Positions 1 to 11,093 are shown, counted from the stretch's first letter. The stretch: 64,000 nt of DNA from Apoderus coryli (GCA_911728435.2 OU452198.1:31587902-31651901); one strand, 5' to 3'. Notes: generated from the sequence alone by a model not told the origin. Numbers and translations are program-made.

Positions 1-2450
1 CAGACAAAACGACAGCAGTTATTTTGTATTTTTTGAAGTCGATTTCTATCAAATACCGTTAGTGCCGGATAGTATAAAATTAAACCGTATGAAACTGAAG
101 ATAATATATATGACTCACATAATTTTTTACGGACTTTAAAATTCAGAATATTTCGGTTGGCATACAATACTTTTAATGCTAGGTACGACTTTTTATTTAA
201 ATTATTAATGTGTTGATTAAATCTCACTTTGCAGTCAAATACAATTCCCAAATTCTTAGCGGTCGATTCATAATGCAAAGGTTGACTTTCCAGTTCCAGA
301 GATATATAGTTCTTTAAAAAATGTAAAATATTTTCTGATGCATAGATCATGACTTGAGTTTTACCAGCATTTAATTTCAAACTATGTTTCTTACAGTATT
401 CCGATATATTGCATAAATCAGAATTTATATTTGCTTCAACATCACTATAGTCAGATGGATCAAATGTATAAATAAGTTGTGTATCATCCGCATACGATTC
501 ACTCATGCCAAACCTCACGCAGCTCCCCAAATCAAACGTATACAATAAATATAAAAGAGGACCCAGAATAGAGCCTTGCGGCACTCCAGAATCCACCCTT
601 GCCACATCAGACACTCTCCCATTCACTCTTACATACTGCTGCCGATCATACAAGTAATTTTTGAAAAACAGAATACCCTTATCACTCACACCAAGGTAAT
701 GAAGCTTGGCACACAACAACTCATGGTCCACGCAATCAAATGCCTTGGAAAAATCCAAAAGCACTAATATAGTCGCCATCTTATTATCTAAACCACGAAT
801 TATCAAATCATTTACATGTAACAACAGTGATGCTGAGCCAAAACCTGGCCTAAATCCAGATTGATTTTCTGGTAGCAAACCATTAACATTTACAAATTGA
901 TACAGTTGTTGATGTATAGCTCTTTCTAATACCTTGCTCAAGACTGGAAGTAAGCTTATCGGTCTGAGATCACTTACAGAGTTAGGACAATTTACTTTAG
1001 GTACCGGGCATACCACTGCTGTATTCCAAATTCTTGGAAAGTAGCCAGTTTCAATGCAGATATTTATTATGTGGGTTATATGATTTAATAAAATAGGTAA
1101 GGTGAGCTTAATCATAACAACTGAAAGATCATCACTTCCAGCAGCATTAGATTTAATAGAAGTAATTATTTTATATATTTCCAATGGAGATAAAACCCGA
1201 AAATCTAATTTTTCCGGACCATAAGTATTATTTTTGAAATATTCAATTAATTCCGAATCAGCCCTACTACCAGAAAAAACAGACAAAAAGTAATCATTTA
1301 TAATGTTTGGATTGCAAAAACAATCCGGCAAATCCATTTTTGGTTTTATCATTACATTTGCAATTTTTAATCTTTTCCAAATTGTCTTTGCATCCTCAGC
1401 ACTCACATACTTTAAGAACGCTGCCTTTTCTCTGCGTACAGACGCCAAAGCAAAATTACGGAGATCTTTGTAAGCCCTCCAGTTCAGATCAGTTTTCGTT
1501 CTTTTATATCTTTGAAAAGCCCTGTCACGTTCCTTTATAATAAGTTTCAAGGGTTCAGTAAGCCAAGGTGCATAAGGTCTACTTAAACGAACAGTACGCA
1601 AGGGCGCATGGATATTAAAAATATTAACAAGATTCACAGTTAAAAATGATATTTTTTCTTCAATGTTATTAATGTAATAAATGCGGTCCCAATCAACCCT
1701 ACTCATATCTTGACATAAGTCATCTTCATTTAAGTGTTTAAAGCATCTATAAGTATAAAATTGAGCACACCGAAATCCCTCAAACGCAAGCTCACAAAAT
1801 ACCAGACTGTGATCAGAAATGTAATCCGTATTTATTACACCATGATTCTTCACTAGTGCCGTATTATTAACAAATATAGGATCAAGTAGGTTGGCTGTAT
1901 GTTGAGTTACTCTGGTAGGCTCTTCAATAATCTGTGTTAAGCCAAAAGAATCGAAACATTCAGTTACAGGGTTCCCTGGATCAAGCATATTTACATTTAC
2001 ATCACCCGTAATAACCAGAAAGTCAGTAAAAGGTACAATTTCGGATAAAATTTCGTGATATCTATTTACAGACTCCGCTATTGAACATATACTATTGGAA
2101 CGATAGAACACAGCAACGATCAAGGTCTTCCCCTTAACTTTCAGGGTAATCAACAGATGCTCCAACAAACCACCATTACAAGACTTCAAAATATACCTTT
2201 CAGCATTATAACAGCTACGCACATAAATCGCAATACCACCTCCAGCACGGTCCACTCTGTCCGCGCGTAACAAAACATATCCAGTGATAGACACAGAAGC
2301 TGATGGCATGTATGGCTTTAAATTACTTTCAGTTATACATACAATATCAAAAGACTTACATTTAACTATATCATAGACATCATTAAAATGTGCTACAAGT
2401 GATCGAGAATTCAAATGACATATCGAAAAGGTTTTAGTTTTAGGCGCCAT
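1..2450 (-). CDS. Non-LTR retrotransposon ORF: APE endonuclease plus reverse transcriptase, 3' end beyond window
   Basis: Reading the - strand from the ATG at 2450 gives about 816 codons without a stop, running off the left edge. The N-terminal third is an apurinic-type endonuclease: a start like CHLNSRSL, ITESNL near residue 45, ITGDVNVN near 150 and ISDHSLVF near 210. The rest is a reverse transcriptase: LRPISLLPVLSKVLERA, NQSGFRPGFGS, LLDFSKAFDCVDHELL near 570, GVPQGSILGPLL near 623 and the catalytic YADDTQ near 653, followed by thumb-like sequence. Such proteins nick genomic DNA and copy their own RNA at the nick. The motifs fit the CR1/Jockey group; the exact clade is not settled. The lack of stops or frameshifts, unlike every other element here, suggests a young and possibly active copy. 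Confidence 0.92.
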   Translation of the reverse strand, partial: MAPKTKTFSICHLNSRSLVAHFNDVYDIVKCKSFDIVCITESNLKPYMPSASVSITGYVLLRADRVDRAGGGIAIYVRSCYNAERYILKSCNGGLLEHLLITLKVKGKTLIVAVFYRSNSICSIAESVNRYHEILSEIVPFTDFLVITGDVNVNMLDPGNPVTECFDSFGLTQIIEEPTRVTQHTANLLDPIFVNNTALVKNHGVINTDYISDHSLVFCELAFEGFRCAQFYTYRCFKHLNEDDLCQDMSRVDWDRIYYINNIEEKISFLTVNLVNIFNIHAPLRTVRLSRPYAPWLTEPLKLIIKERDRAFQRYKRTKTDLNWRAYKDLRNFALASVRREKAAFLKYVSAEDAKTIWKRLKIANVMIKPKMDLPDCFCNPNIINDYFLSVFSGSRADSELIEYFKNNTYGPEKLDFRVLSPLEIYKIITSIKSNAAGSDDLSVVMIKLTLPILLNHITHIINICIETGYFPRIWNTAVVCPVPKVNCPNSVSDLRPISLLPVLSKVLERAIHQQLYQFVNVNGLLPENQSGFRPGFGSASLLLHVNDLIIRGLDNKMATILVLLDFSKAFDCVDHELLCAKLHYLGVSDKGILFFKNYLYDRQQYVRVNGRVSDVARVDSGVPQGSILGPLLYLLYTFDLGSCVRFGMSESYADDTQLIYTFDPSDYSDVEANINSDLCNISEYCKKHSLKLNAGKTQVMIYASENILHFLKNYISLELESQPLHYESTAKNLGIVFDCKVRFNQHINNLNKKSYLALKVLYANRNILNFKVRKKLCESYILSSVSYGLILYYPALTVFDRNRLQKIQNNCCRFV

Positions 2451-2507
2451 TTTGACACAAATAAAATATTTACAAAATAATTACAAAAACAAACAATAAT
2501 AATAACA

Positions 2508-2674
2508 CTTGTTCGGCTTGTGCACCCGTTAGGTAAATAAGTGAATTGATTTGGTCTATTTCAGGTTTGTTAGTTAAACCACTTGCACTCCTAAACCGTT
2601 CAATCCGCGATTCCCATAATTTCCAGTCACTGGGACTGGGACTGATTCAGAAGTTCATTCAGGATTGGCGCCAT
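2508..2674 (-). pseudogene. Gypsy-type gag fragment at the 5' side of the LINE
   Basis: On the - strand an ATG at 2674 opens MAPILNELLNQ, then after a frame change the reading continues DWKLWESRIERFRSASGL and KPEIDQINSLIYLTGAQAEQVL. The W-x-R-F, SGL, KP and LIY-G-A-E pattern is typical of the N-terminal gag region of Ty3/gypsy elements, which build the particle. The reading stops being gag-like at about 2508, where the LINE 5' leader begins, so the LINE probably landed in an older gag sequence. Identification rests on motif recall only. Confidence 0.45.
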
Positions 2675-2754
2675 GTCGTCAATGCAACATTTTATAAGAA
2701 ATAAACTGTTGACCTCGAGGCACGAATGAATAGCTCTCTTTATTATCTATTTAT

Positions 2755-3442
2755 TTATCTTATTCCCCATGGCATTCTTGATCACAGAAAATTAAAGATA
2801 CATGATTTTTCAACGAATATTGGTGAACAACATTCTTTTGGCCATAACTCGGAAACGAATAAAGATTTTGATGTGCGGTTTGGGACTTTTTTGTTGCAAA
2901 TTCAATTTACTTTTCATTTTTGATAAAATATTTGTATCATTCCATTTAAGTTTTTACAGAAAAATAAAAAAAAACCATAGGCGTTGCAAATAGCGCCATC
3001 TAGCAGAGCCCCAATAAACAGTTATGATTTGAAATATTCTTTTTCTTTATCAGCAAGGCTTTAGTTCTTAAACAAAAATTAGATTGATAAATTCGGTTAA
3101 GCCAAACCAAAGTTATAGACATTATCATAGGTAAAATTTCGTTCTTCCCTGCTGCCTGTATTTCAAGCCGCACAATAAAAAGTGATACACCAAAAAGATG
3201 CCAAATCTCAGTAGAATTACTGTGGTAGTATTGTATTTTTAACTTATATTGCGAAATTTTCAATAAAATGCATTTTTCGCATTTCTGTATCTATTACGCC
3301 CCCTAGCGGTATAGTTAGGAACTAAAAAACTATTTCCAGCGATTTCCCATGGTCGATTTTCCCAAAAGAATTTTTTCCCCATTGTCCTACGACTATTATT
3401 TCCTGAGATATGCTACCTGTCCACCCTTAATGGAATACCCGG
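2755..3442 (+). repeat. Solo long terminal arm of the rosa-like element family seen at 27315-29157
   Basis: This stretch matches, in the same orientation, the right arm at 28815-29157 and, inverted, the left arm at 27315-27990. Shared landmarks are CCCATGGCATTCTTG, GGCGTTGCAAATAGCGCC, and the terminus CCACCCTTAATGG followed by ACCCGGTA. It keeps the internal part (about 3050-3380) that is deleted from the right arm of the 27-kb element. No transposase or partner arm is next to it. Confidence 0.75.
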
Positions 3443-3529
3443 TACATATATTTCATATATGATAATATAGAGAGCTAAAAATGTTTTAGTTGCTTTATCT
3501 CAAGACAATATCGAAATTAAATTATGGTC

Positions 3530-3850
3530 ACTGGCACTACATTTTTTTAGTTGCCCCCTAACGCCACTGGACTTAATAATTTTGATTTAGTTAGAGCCAT
3601 AAATATAAGCTCTCTATTTCTAGCAACAACGCTGCCAAATTTCAAAGAAATCACTAAGGAGATATTTGACTTAATTTAAAAAAAAAAAACCATTATTCAC
3701 AAAAAAACTTTAACATCTTGTATCCTAGAAACAATGCATTTCGGGAGGTATGTTTACGGGAACTTTTTTCATAAAATATCAATTCCTGGTTATCGGAAAA
3801 CCGCGGGGGCTCGTCTCGTGACGCAACTAAAAATATTGACGTAGGTTTCC
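3530..3850. repeat. Fragment of the MITE family seen at 10700-11093
   Basis: Shares long similar blocks with 10800-11060: TTGCCC near CTAACG, CTTAATAATTTTGAT, AGCTC with TTTCTAGCAACAAC, GCTGCCAAATTTCAAAGAAAT and AACAATGCATTTC. The terminal CAGGGTG-type end is not present. A third piece of the same family ends at 19523. Confidence 0.55.
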
Positions 3851-4100
3851 ATTATAGTGTTATCTTTTACGTATATACCTACTTTTGTTGTTGTAGTTTT
3901 GATAATAATAATACTCGTAATGATAGTGAAGTACAAGTATTGATACAGTATATACCTAGCTAATGTCAATGAATGAATAATTGTAAAACTATACCTACTA
4001 TAGTTTTTTGTTACCTACTAGTTGTGGTATAATTACAGGGTCACACAGGAGATCGGAACTTAAAAAAAAACATCGGAATGCCAAATTTTTTCCATCTTTA

Positions 4101-4827
4101 AGGTCTCTGCCCACTATACCGTGCCGTATTATGACCGTGCTATAAACGTATCATGCAGAAAAAAGCACTGCGAACTCTGCTAACGCCCACTAGACGGATC
4201 AACACCGTTCCGTGCCCGTTCTAACGCGTTTGATGACCGGATCCTACACGGTCCATAAGTTCACGTTGTGCGGTTGTAGCAACAACTATTTTTGTTATTA
4301 CTTCATCGGGAAGACTAGCTTCTACTTAGAACTTTTGTTTAGAACAGGTTTTGGCAAAACATACTTATATTTATTTTATAAATACACTATGGCTAATTTT
4401 AGACGAGGAGGAAGAGGGAAGTCGAAAAAATGCTGTCAGATGTTACTGGATTCATGATTCTTTAAGAAAGCGAAAAACTGAGGGAGAATTTTGGACGTTA
4501 TATACCTATAGTGGATGACGAAGAAAAATTTCACTTTCGCGTTCAGAAATTAAAGAACTAAAACAATACGTCAACTCGTTTCAAACGGTGAGTATGTGCG
4601 ACTACAACGCGAATGTACACCGGTTTGGTAACGTCGCGTGTCATGCACGGAACATGCAAAATATTCTCGTCGAGAATTTGTTGTCGGTCCGGTCATAGAA
4701 CGCTACGGTGTCGGTAGGTGACGGTCTAGTGGACGTTGTCTCATTATTACCTATATAAAGAATATTTTTTTGCATGTGCCGAAACGGTTACGGTCATACT
4801 ACGGCCCGGTGTAGTGGGCAGAGACCT
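4101..4827 (+). mobile_element. PIF/Harbinger-type DNA transposon, internally deleted
   Basis: Terminal inverted repeats of about 38 bp begin AGGTCTCTGCCCACTA at 4101 and end with its complement at 4827, with about four mismatches. They are flanked by the 3-bp duplication TTA (4098-4100 and 4828-4830), the Harbinger target. Inside, the + strand has a remnant of the transposase N-terminal region: FRRGGRGK near 4400, WIHDSLRKRKTEGEFWTLYT from 4447, then in another frame VDDEEKFHFRVQ. The catalytic domain is absent, so the copy could move only with help. Confidence 0.8.
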
Positions 4828-4899
4828 TTATTTGATTTCTGAACGCAAATTTTTTATTGCCATCCAGTTATCACAAAATTCAAATAACACTAGTCCGGA

Positions 4900-5205
4900 G
4901 TGGCCATGGTACCAGGGGCATAGTCACTCAAGGTACCCTCCAAATACTAGGCATACGTTAGTACTGAGTGCAATGATACCAGGGGCAGAGTCACGCAAGG
5001 TATCGCTCCAGACACTAACCAATAAAATAAGGGGCAGAGTCACGCAAGATACCGCTCTATAATTGACCACACGTTAGTACTGAGTGTGCAATGATATCAG
5101 GGGCAGAGTCACGCAAGATATCACTCCAGATACTAACCAAAAATAAATAATAATTCAACGGTCGGAGGAGAGTCACGCAAGGTACTGCTCCATAATTGAC
5201 CAAAA
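4900..5205. repeat. Irregular minisatellite
   Basis: At least five tandem, diverged units carry the core GGGGCAGAGTCACGCAAG followed by a GATAYC- or GGTAYC-like word and GCTC. Longer units add TTAGTACTGAGTG. Spacing varies between roughly 55 and 115 bp. It starts some 75 bp past the Harbinger element. Confidence 0.7.
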
Positions 5206-5401
5206 TATATACTGATGTTTCATACGGCATTAATGAGTCAATGATAATAAAATAATAAAACATGAAAAATCTGATAATTACTCGATATCAATCTTAATAT
5301 GATCAAGAATAGATAATGCACTTGTTTTGAATTTAACTTCCGTCAAATAAATATGTATTATCAAATTAAAATATCAATAATAGCCAAATGTTAAATTATA
5401 A

Positions 5402-7479
5402 TCAATTGGAAAATACTTCTGGGGCATATTGAGGAACCATAGACAAGCAGTTTGAGATAAGAGACTGATGTCCGGAAGTGCATGGTTTTCAAAATACAGG
5501 GTGTCAAAGTTTTTTTCAAAAAACCTTTTTTTATCAATATCTCAAAGACACGTTAACCGCTTTGCTTGGAATTCACTGGTGATGTAAGCTTAATAAGACG
5601 CTCAGATAGCACTAATTAAATATTAATTATGACTTCCAGTGTCGCCCCGGGGGACAGTGTCACGAATAAAAATGACAAAAAAATGTACGCTACTGACTTT
5701 TTTTGAAAATTTTAATATTTTTTAGAAAGCTCAGTTAAAAATACAACTTTCTTGTCACTTGATATTTTTTCGTATCTCTCTCCGTTTTCGAGAAAAATTT
5801 TTTATTAACAACTTTATCAAAAGGTTTATTATTATTATTAGAAAGAAAAACAAGGAGGCTTTCTTACAAATAATTTATTATTAATAGTGGAGCAAATGCT
5901 GAAAGTGTTCACCATGCATTTCGATGCATTTTCTGCACCTGTCGAGCCAGGATTCGCGCACCCGAGCAAACACGCCTGGATCGTTCGCGATAAATTCCCC
6001 TGCCACCAGAACTCTAGCAACTAGGTCCTCCATTGTCGGCACAGGAGTTGCATAGATCAACCGTTCCATTTCGCCCCAAAGAAAAAAGTCCAGGGAGGCC
6101 AAGTCCGGCTTGCCAAGGGACATGACCACCTTTACCAATCCACCTGTTGTTGTAGGTTTGGTCGAGGTAACTTCTCACGTTGCGCGCAAAATGCGCTGGA
6201 CCACCATCCTGTTGGAACCAGGCCTCTCTACGCAACTTGAGGGGTACATCTTCCAGCAGCTCGGGCAGAATATCTCGCAAAAAAACTAGATAGCTATTCC
6301 CGTTGAGGTGATCAGGTAGAACGTACGGCCCAATCAAATGGTCGCCCAGAAAACATGCCCAAACATTAACACCAAACTTCTGCTGATATCCTCTGATGTG
6401 CGTAGCATGGGAATTTTGTTCGCTCCACTCGTGGTTATTACGAGGATTGAATGTCCCCTCGCGCGTAAATCCTTTTTCATCGCTCGTGAAGATTATACTT
6501 AAAAAATCAGAGTTTTCATCCGCTTGACCGAGAAACCACTCGCAGAACTCGAGCCGCCGAGGAGGGTCGCCAGGTAGTAGCTGCTGCACCTTTTGAAGTT
6601 TAAATGGATGCAGATCGTGCATTTTCAATACTCGATGGACAGTATTTTTGCTGCAATCAAGTCGCGACGCAATCTGACGAGTGCTAGTGTTGGGCTCATT
6701 CTGAATGCCTGCCATGACTTCATCCTCAACGGCATCTTTGATCGGACACTGCCTTGCAAATTCTCGAATAGGCTGCAAAAATAACAAAGCCTCTTAGATT
6801 GGCTGTAAAACAGAAACGCGCAAGAAAAAACCAGAGAAAGTTGCCATTTCTGCAATACTTACCACGAATGAGCCGAATTACCGCGCGATTCCCCAGACAA
6901 GAGATGCATCTGCAAGCTCGGCTAATTCAAAACGATTCATTTTTGCAATTAGTGTAACGTTTGAAGATAATTAAGTACTTATAAACGGACACTTTTACTA
7001 AAGTTTGACATGTTTATGTGTTACCATGACAACATTGTTTTGTTTTAGATTTTCACTATTAATAATAAATTATTTGTAAAAAAGCCCCCTTGTTTTTCTT
7101 TCTAATAATAATGAACCTTTTAATAAAGTTTTTACAAAAAAGTTGTATTTTTAACTGAGCTTTCCAAAAAATATATAAAATTTTCAAAAAAATCAGTAGC
7201 GTACATTTTTTTGTCATTTTTATTCCCCGGGGCGACACTGGAAGTCATAATTAACATTTAATTAGTGCTAACTGAGCGTCTTATTAAGCTTACATCACCA
7301 GCGAATTTCAAGAAAATCGGTTAACGTGTCTGTGAGATATTGATAAAAAAAGGTTTTTTGAAAAAAACTTTGACACCCTGTATTTTGAAAACCATGGACT
7401 TCCGGACATCAGTCTCTTATCTCAAACTGCTTGTCTATGCCCCAGAAGTTTTTTTTTCCAATTGAGAAGGGACACCCTG
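5402..7479 (-). mobile_element. Rosa-like (DD41D) mariner with inverted repeats of about 450 bp
   Basis: Arms at about 5402-5880 and 7065-7479 are inverted copies; both contain CAAGCAGTTTGAGATAAGAG, a short GTCCGGAAGT word and AATACAGGGTGT inside the arm. The right end finishes CACCCTG followed by TA; the left end lacks the last 15-20 bp of the repeat. A degraded transposase lies between the arms on the - strand. The arms are far longer than those of classic mariners. Confidence 0.8.
5881..6940 (-). pseudogene. Rosa-like mariner transposase, frameshifted
   Basis: Reading starts at the ATG at 6940 (MNRFELAELADASLVWGIAR, then a stop). The main part from 6787 has the helix-turn-helix region (STRQIASRLDCSKNTVHRVL), first catalytic Asp in FTSDEKGF, second in WFQQDGGPAHF, then RWIGKGG. 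Around 6105-6125 about 8 bp seem to be missing, and the third Asp, in PDLASLDFFLWG, continues in another frame to GEHFQHLLHY and the stop at 5881. A GTAAGT at the end of the first segment and a TTTTTGCAG before PIREFAR could be an intron, but the in-frame stop in the first segment argues against a working gene. Confidence 0.82.
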
Positions 7480-8346
7480 TATATTATGTATCGAAAAGAA
7501 AATCATGCAAAACAAATTTTCTCAGTGAGAAACTCACCCTTATGGATTTAGACCAGAACCCCGTCAACAATAGGTAGGTTGAGCACACAAGATTCACAAA
7601 CACACAAATTAATAATTTAAAATATTCGAATAATTGAATTTGAAATTGAAAATGAATCCCATAGACGCAATTCTCAGACGTCTCGAACCATTTATTTGTT
7701 TACTTTACAAACCTCTTGAGGCTGCATTATTTTTATTTAATATAAACATAACGAATCTTTGTATGTTCTCACGAAGTTCATTGAGAAAAAAAAATATTTC
7801 GAGTATAACATTAGGAAAAATATATGGGATCTTACATAGTGTTCATTAATAAAAATTTTACTTTATGATATGATCGGTTACACATTCCTCGCTATAACGG
7901 CTAGCAGTTATTGTACCATTTTCAATCAAAATAGGAGCAGCAATAAAGAATAAAAAACACAGATATTAGCCTTGAACTAATATTAAATCTATTTTGAAAT
8001 CAAACTTATCTACTACGTATTCGGTTTTCCAGAGGAGAGGAGGGAGCAAGTTATGCAAAGCATTGTAACTATTTTAAAACTGGCTGAATTATCTAAATAC
8101 CGACGTCTAGGTGAATAACCTTCAAATTCATTACTAATATTATGAGGTGATAGAATGGTTAATCATCAAGGTTTATATTTGGCGAAAGCTTATTATGTTG
8201 CTTATACGAATATTCTATTTTTAATGTTAAACTATTAGGTACTGCAGTTTTATTGTAAATTTTGATGTTATTATTCTACGAAGAAACTAATGTTACATAC
8301 ATAATATAATATACAAGGCGAAAGAAATGAAAAGTATTATATAATT
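7480..8346. other. AT-rich spacer with little recognisable content
   Basis: No open frame with a recognisable product. The only hint is a 26-codon - strand stretch at 7861-7938 reading APILIENGTITASRY and VTDHIIK, which resembles the middle of Tc1-like transposases (the segment between the first two catalytic residues). I hold that assignment loosely. Confidence 0.3.
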
Positions 8347-9885
8347 TTGTCAATACAAGGTGTTTCTAAAATAGGTGGTCAAAATTTGTGAGCGAAGTCT
8401 AATTATGAAAAAAACCTAAATTGTAATTTTTCGAAAAGTACTTATTTACAAAGATACAGGGTGTTAAAAGATGACTGCCTGAGGACGTTTTTTGTGATAT
8501 ATTTTCGAAACGAGTAAAGATGAATTAATCAAATGTAGCACATTTATTCACCAAGTTAAATGTCGTAAACTGACATGAAATTGAATAAAAAAAGAACGAC
8601 CATAGGCAGGTAAACCGGGGGGACCCTTGCCTTAATTATATCCTAACATTTTTTTCTTGTGACTTTTATTCCATTTGTGTCAAAAATGTGATAAAATAAA
8701 GTTTTCTAAATAAAAAAGGCATACTTGTTTTTTCTCGAGAAACTTAAAGGTTTTCGAGAAATTCGAGTTTGAAAAGTTTAGGACAAAACTGGTCCTTAGT
8801 ACACAGCATTAATACAATTTTGGAAAACTTTTCGTTAGAAAACTGTATTTCAATATCAAAATAAACTCAACAAAATTAAACACAATTAATATTTAACAAA
8901 AATAAGAAATTTTAACAAAATAAATAACAAATAATTATTTTTCAAAATGTCCACCATTTGCTGCTATACAATTATTCACTCTAGAGCCAAAGGAGTACAC
9001 AGTGCGCCTTATTTTTGCGTCTGCAACAATTTTATTAAACGCATTACGTATTCTTTCCTGCAGTTGCTCGAGAGTTTCAATTGGCACTGTATAAACTTTG
9101 TCAAAGTCACTTTGTCACTTGACCCCAGACAGTAAAATCTAAAGGATTTAAGTCAGGAGACCTAGCCGGCCAATTTTTAGGAGCATCATTTCCGCGCCCT
9201 ATCCACCGTCCTTCAAAATTTTCGTTTAACCACTGACTACACCGTCTACTATAATGTGGAAGGGCGCCATCATGCATAAACCATAAAGAGGTTCGACGAG
9301 TCAAGGGAATGGCTTCGAGGAATTGGAAGAGAATTTGCGACAGAAGATTAACATACATTCCTCCAGTTAGATTTCCTGGGAAAATGTGATAACCCAGAAG
9401 TTGATTTTCTAATGTTGAAGCGCAAACATTTGCTTTGAAAGAATGTTGATGATGAGTTACTTTTCTTGCATGAGGATTTTCATCAGCCCACACATGCTCA
9501 TTATGTATGTTGAAAACTCCACTTCTGGTAAATGTGGCTTCTTCTGTGAATATAATATTAGAAAAAAAAACAATCTCTCATATCCAAAAGGCACTGACAA
9601 AACTCTAGACGCTGCGGAAAATCTGTTACCAAAAGATCTTGGGCTTGGCGGTAGTGATAAGGGTACAGTTGTTGTTCTTTCGCAATCCGCCATAGAACTG
9701 AATTCGAAATTTGAGTTTGTTACGCAAATTGTCTTGTGCTAATGTTACGATTTTCTTCAAAATGATGTAAAATTTCTACCTCATTTCGTACGTTGCTAAC
9801 GGTTCTATATTTCTTCCTCTATCCAGATTCCTTAAATTGTAGCGTTCCAGTTTCTCGTAAACGCCGAGCGTTGCGTCGTAATCAT
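8347..9885 (-). mobile_element. Rosa-like mariner, 5' part truncated
   Basis: Begins at the left with AAGGTGTTTCTAAAATAGG and a CAGGGTGTT word at 8464, both typical of the terminal regions of this group, and contains a transposase pseudogene on the - strand. No matching right arm was found; at about 9885 the transposase reading abuts a gypsy gag fragment. Confidence 0.6.
8935..9885 (-). pseudogene. Rosa-like mariner transposase with enlarged D-to-D spacing
   Basis: N-terminal part (9885 down to about 9500, with stops) reads NARRLRETGTLQFKESG, RTVSNVRNEVEILHHFEENR, ISTRQFA and LYPYHYRQAQDLL. The clean part, 9493-9107, reads HVWADENPHARKVTHHQHS, then WFMHDGALPHY with the second catalytic Asp, [20 protein letters not shown] and NPLDFTVWG with the third Asp. 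After one stop the C-terminus continues through NNCIAANGGHFEK to 8935. I count 43 residues between the second and third Asp, two more than the 41 of rosa, because of an insertion after RWIGRG. The first Asp region is lost. Not functional. Confidence 0.8.
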
Positions 9886-10070
9886 CCAGAAATCAGGCGT
9901 AGTATAGTATCGTGATCCCATTGATAACGTTCTGCTAAACTATTTACTTTATTCAGCCACTTATCCACAATCACATCATCCCTATTTGGGTCAAATGTCG
10001 GCACTAAAAGTTCGTCCCCTGCACGAAAAACCGACGTACGCCTTTTTAAATCGCTTACTTGTTTTCTTAA
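9882..10070 (-). pseudogene. Gypsy-type gag fragment
   Basis: A - strand reading of about 62 codons gives LRKQVSDLKRR, then LVPTFDPNRDDVIVDKWLNK and VNSLAERYQWDHDTILRLIS before a stop at 9882. A P-x-F-D-P start, a W-L-x-K-V helix and Y-x-W-D are features of Ty3/gypsy gag capsid domains. It lies head to tail with the rosa transposase pseudogene, which suggests an old insertion or rearrangement. Confidence 0.6.
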
Positions 10071-10699
10071 TTATTTTATTGTCCGTTTCCGCGATCTGTT
10101 ATCAGAAGAACTAGAGCTCGAATTCCACCTCACCTCACCTCACGGTGAGGATTTTGGACCCTTTTGCCCGTCGTAGTTTCTTTCGTTTTAAATCTCCTCA
10201 TGACATGCAATAAAGAAAATTAACGATAACAAAAGAAAAGTAGTTCTAACTGATTTTTATTATGTCCCACCGCTGCGCTGCTCTGTAAGGATAATAACAG
10301 TAAATTCAAATAAAACCCGATAATAATGCAAATAATTGAATTTAATCCGTTCAGTACAACAACCTTTTTCTATATTCGACTATTCTCTAAGAACATAATC
10401 ATCTAATTCTAATTAAAAGATCACTTCTCTTTCGGCATCCAAATTGAAACTTGCCAGCCAGCCTTTTTTTAAAATATCAGTCGTTGACATGTTTAGAGAG
10501 TGTGAATATAAACAACTAAAGAAAGTGCAGTGCACTGTCTAGGAATCTTGTGTCATATGATATAATGATTGAAATATAACTAATAACACATTAACTATTA
10601 TAGGAAGTGTGTTAAAATAAACAGTTGCAGTTAATCGAATAGTACAATGCCCTTTCTATACTAAAAATATTATAACATATAGGGTTTGTTGTTTTGCAA
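10071..10699. other. Unassigned spacer
   Basis: Contains a short CACCTCACCTCACCTCACGGTGAGG direct/inverted motif at 10121-10150 and otherwise AT-rich sequence. I see no gene and no repeat shared with the rest of the window. Confidence 0.3.
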
Positions 10700-11093
10700 A
10701 TAACGGCTTTTTTTTAATGAAGTCAAAAAATCTCCTTACCGATTTTTGTTGAAATTCGGAGGCGTTGTTGCTAGAACTAGGGAGCTTATATATAAATTAA
10801 AGTCAGTGGCGTACATTTTATGTGTCAATAATTTTTATTAAGTTGCCCGTCTAACGGTACTGAACTTAATAAGTAATTTTGATCTAGTTTGGGCCATATA
10901 AGCTCCCTGTTTCTAGCAACAACACTGCCAAATTTCAAAGAAATCGGTAAGAAAAAAATGTTATTTACAGAAAAAAGCTTTAATACATTGTGTCTTTAAA
11001 ACAATGCATTTCCGAACGGAAATTTTTATCATAAACTGACCTAAGAAATCATCCTCTTAAATATTGCCGCGTTTTTTTGAAACACCCTGTATA
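10700..11093. mobile_element. Palindromic MITE, right end CACCCTG
   Basis: Inverted arms at about 10727-10791 and 10900-10965 share CTTACCGATTT, GGCGTTGTTGCTAGAA-like and GGGAGCTTATAT. The right end reads TTTTGAAACACCCTG followed by TA. Related fragments are at 3530-3850 and 19430-19523. No coding capacity. Confidence 0.6.

Noticed and set aside
4900..5205. CRISPR-like array
   Set aside because: Units are of irregular length and diverge along their whole length; this is a eukaryotic minisatellite.
8464..8520. Hammerhead motif at CTGAGGA ... GAAAC
   Set aside because: CTGAGGA and GAAAC are present, but the sequence between them forms no stem II.
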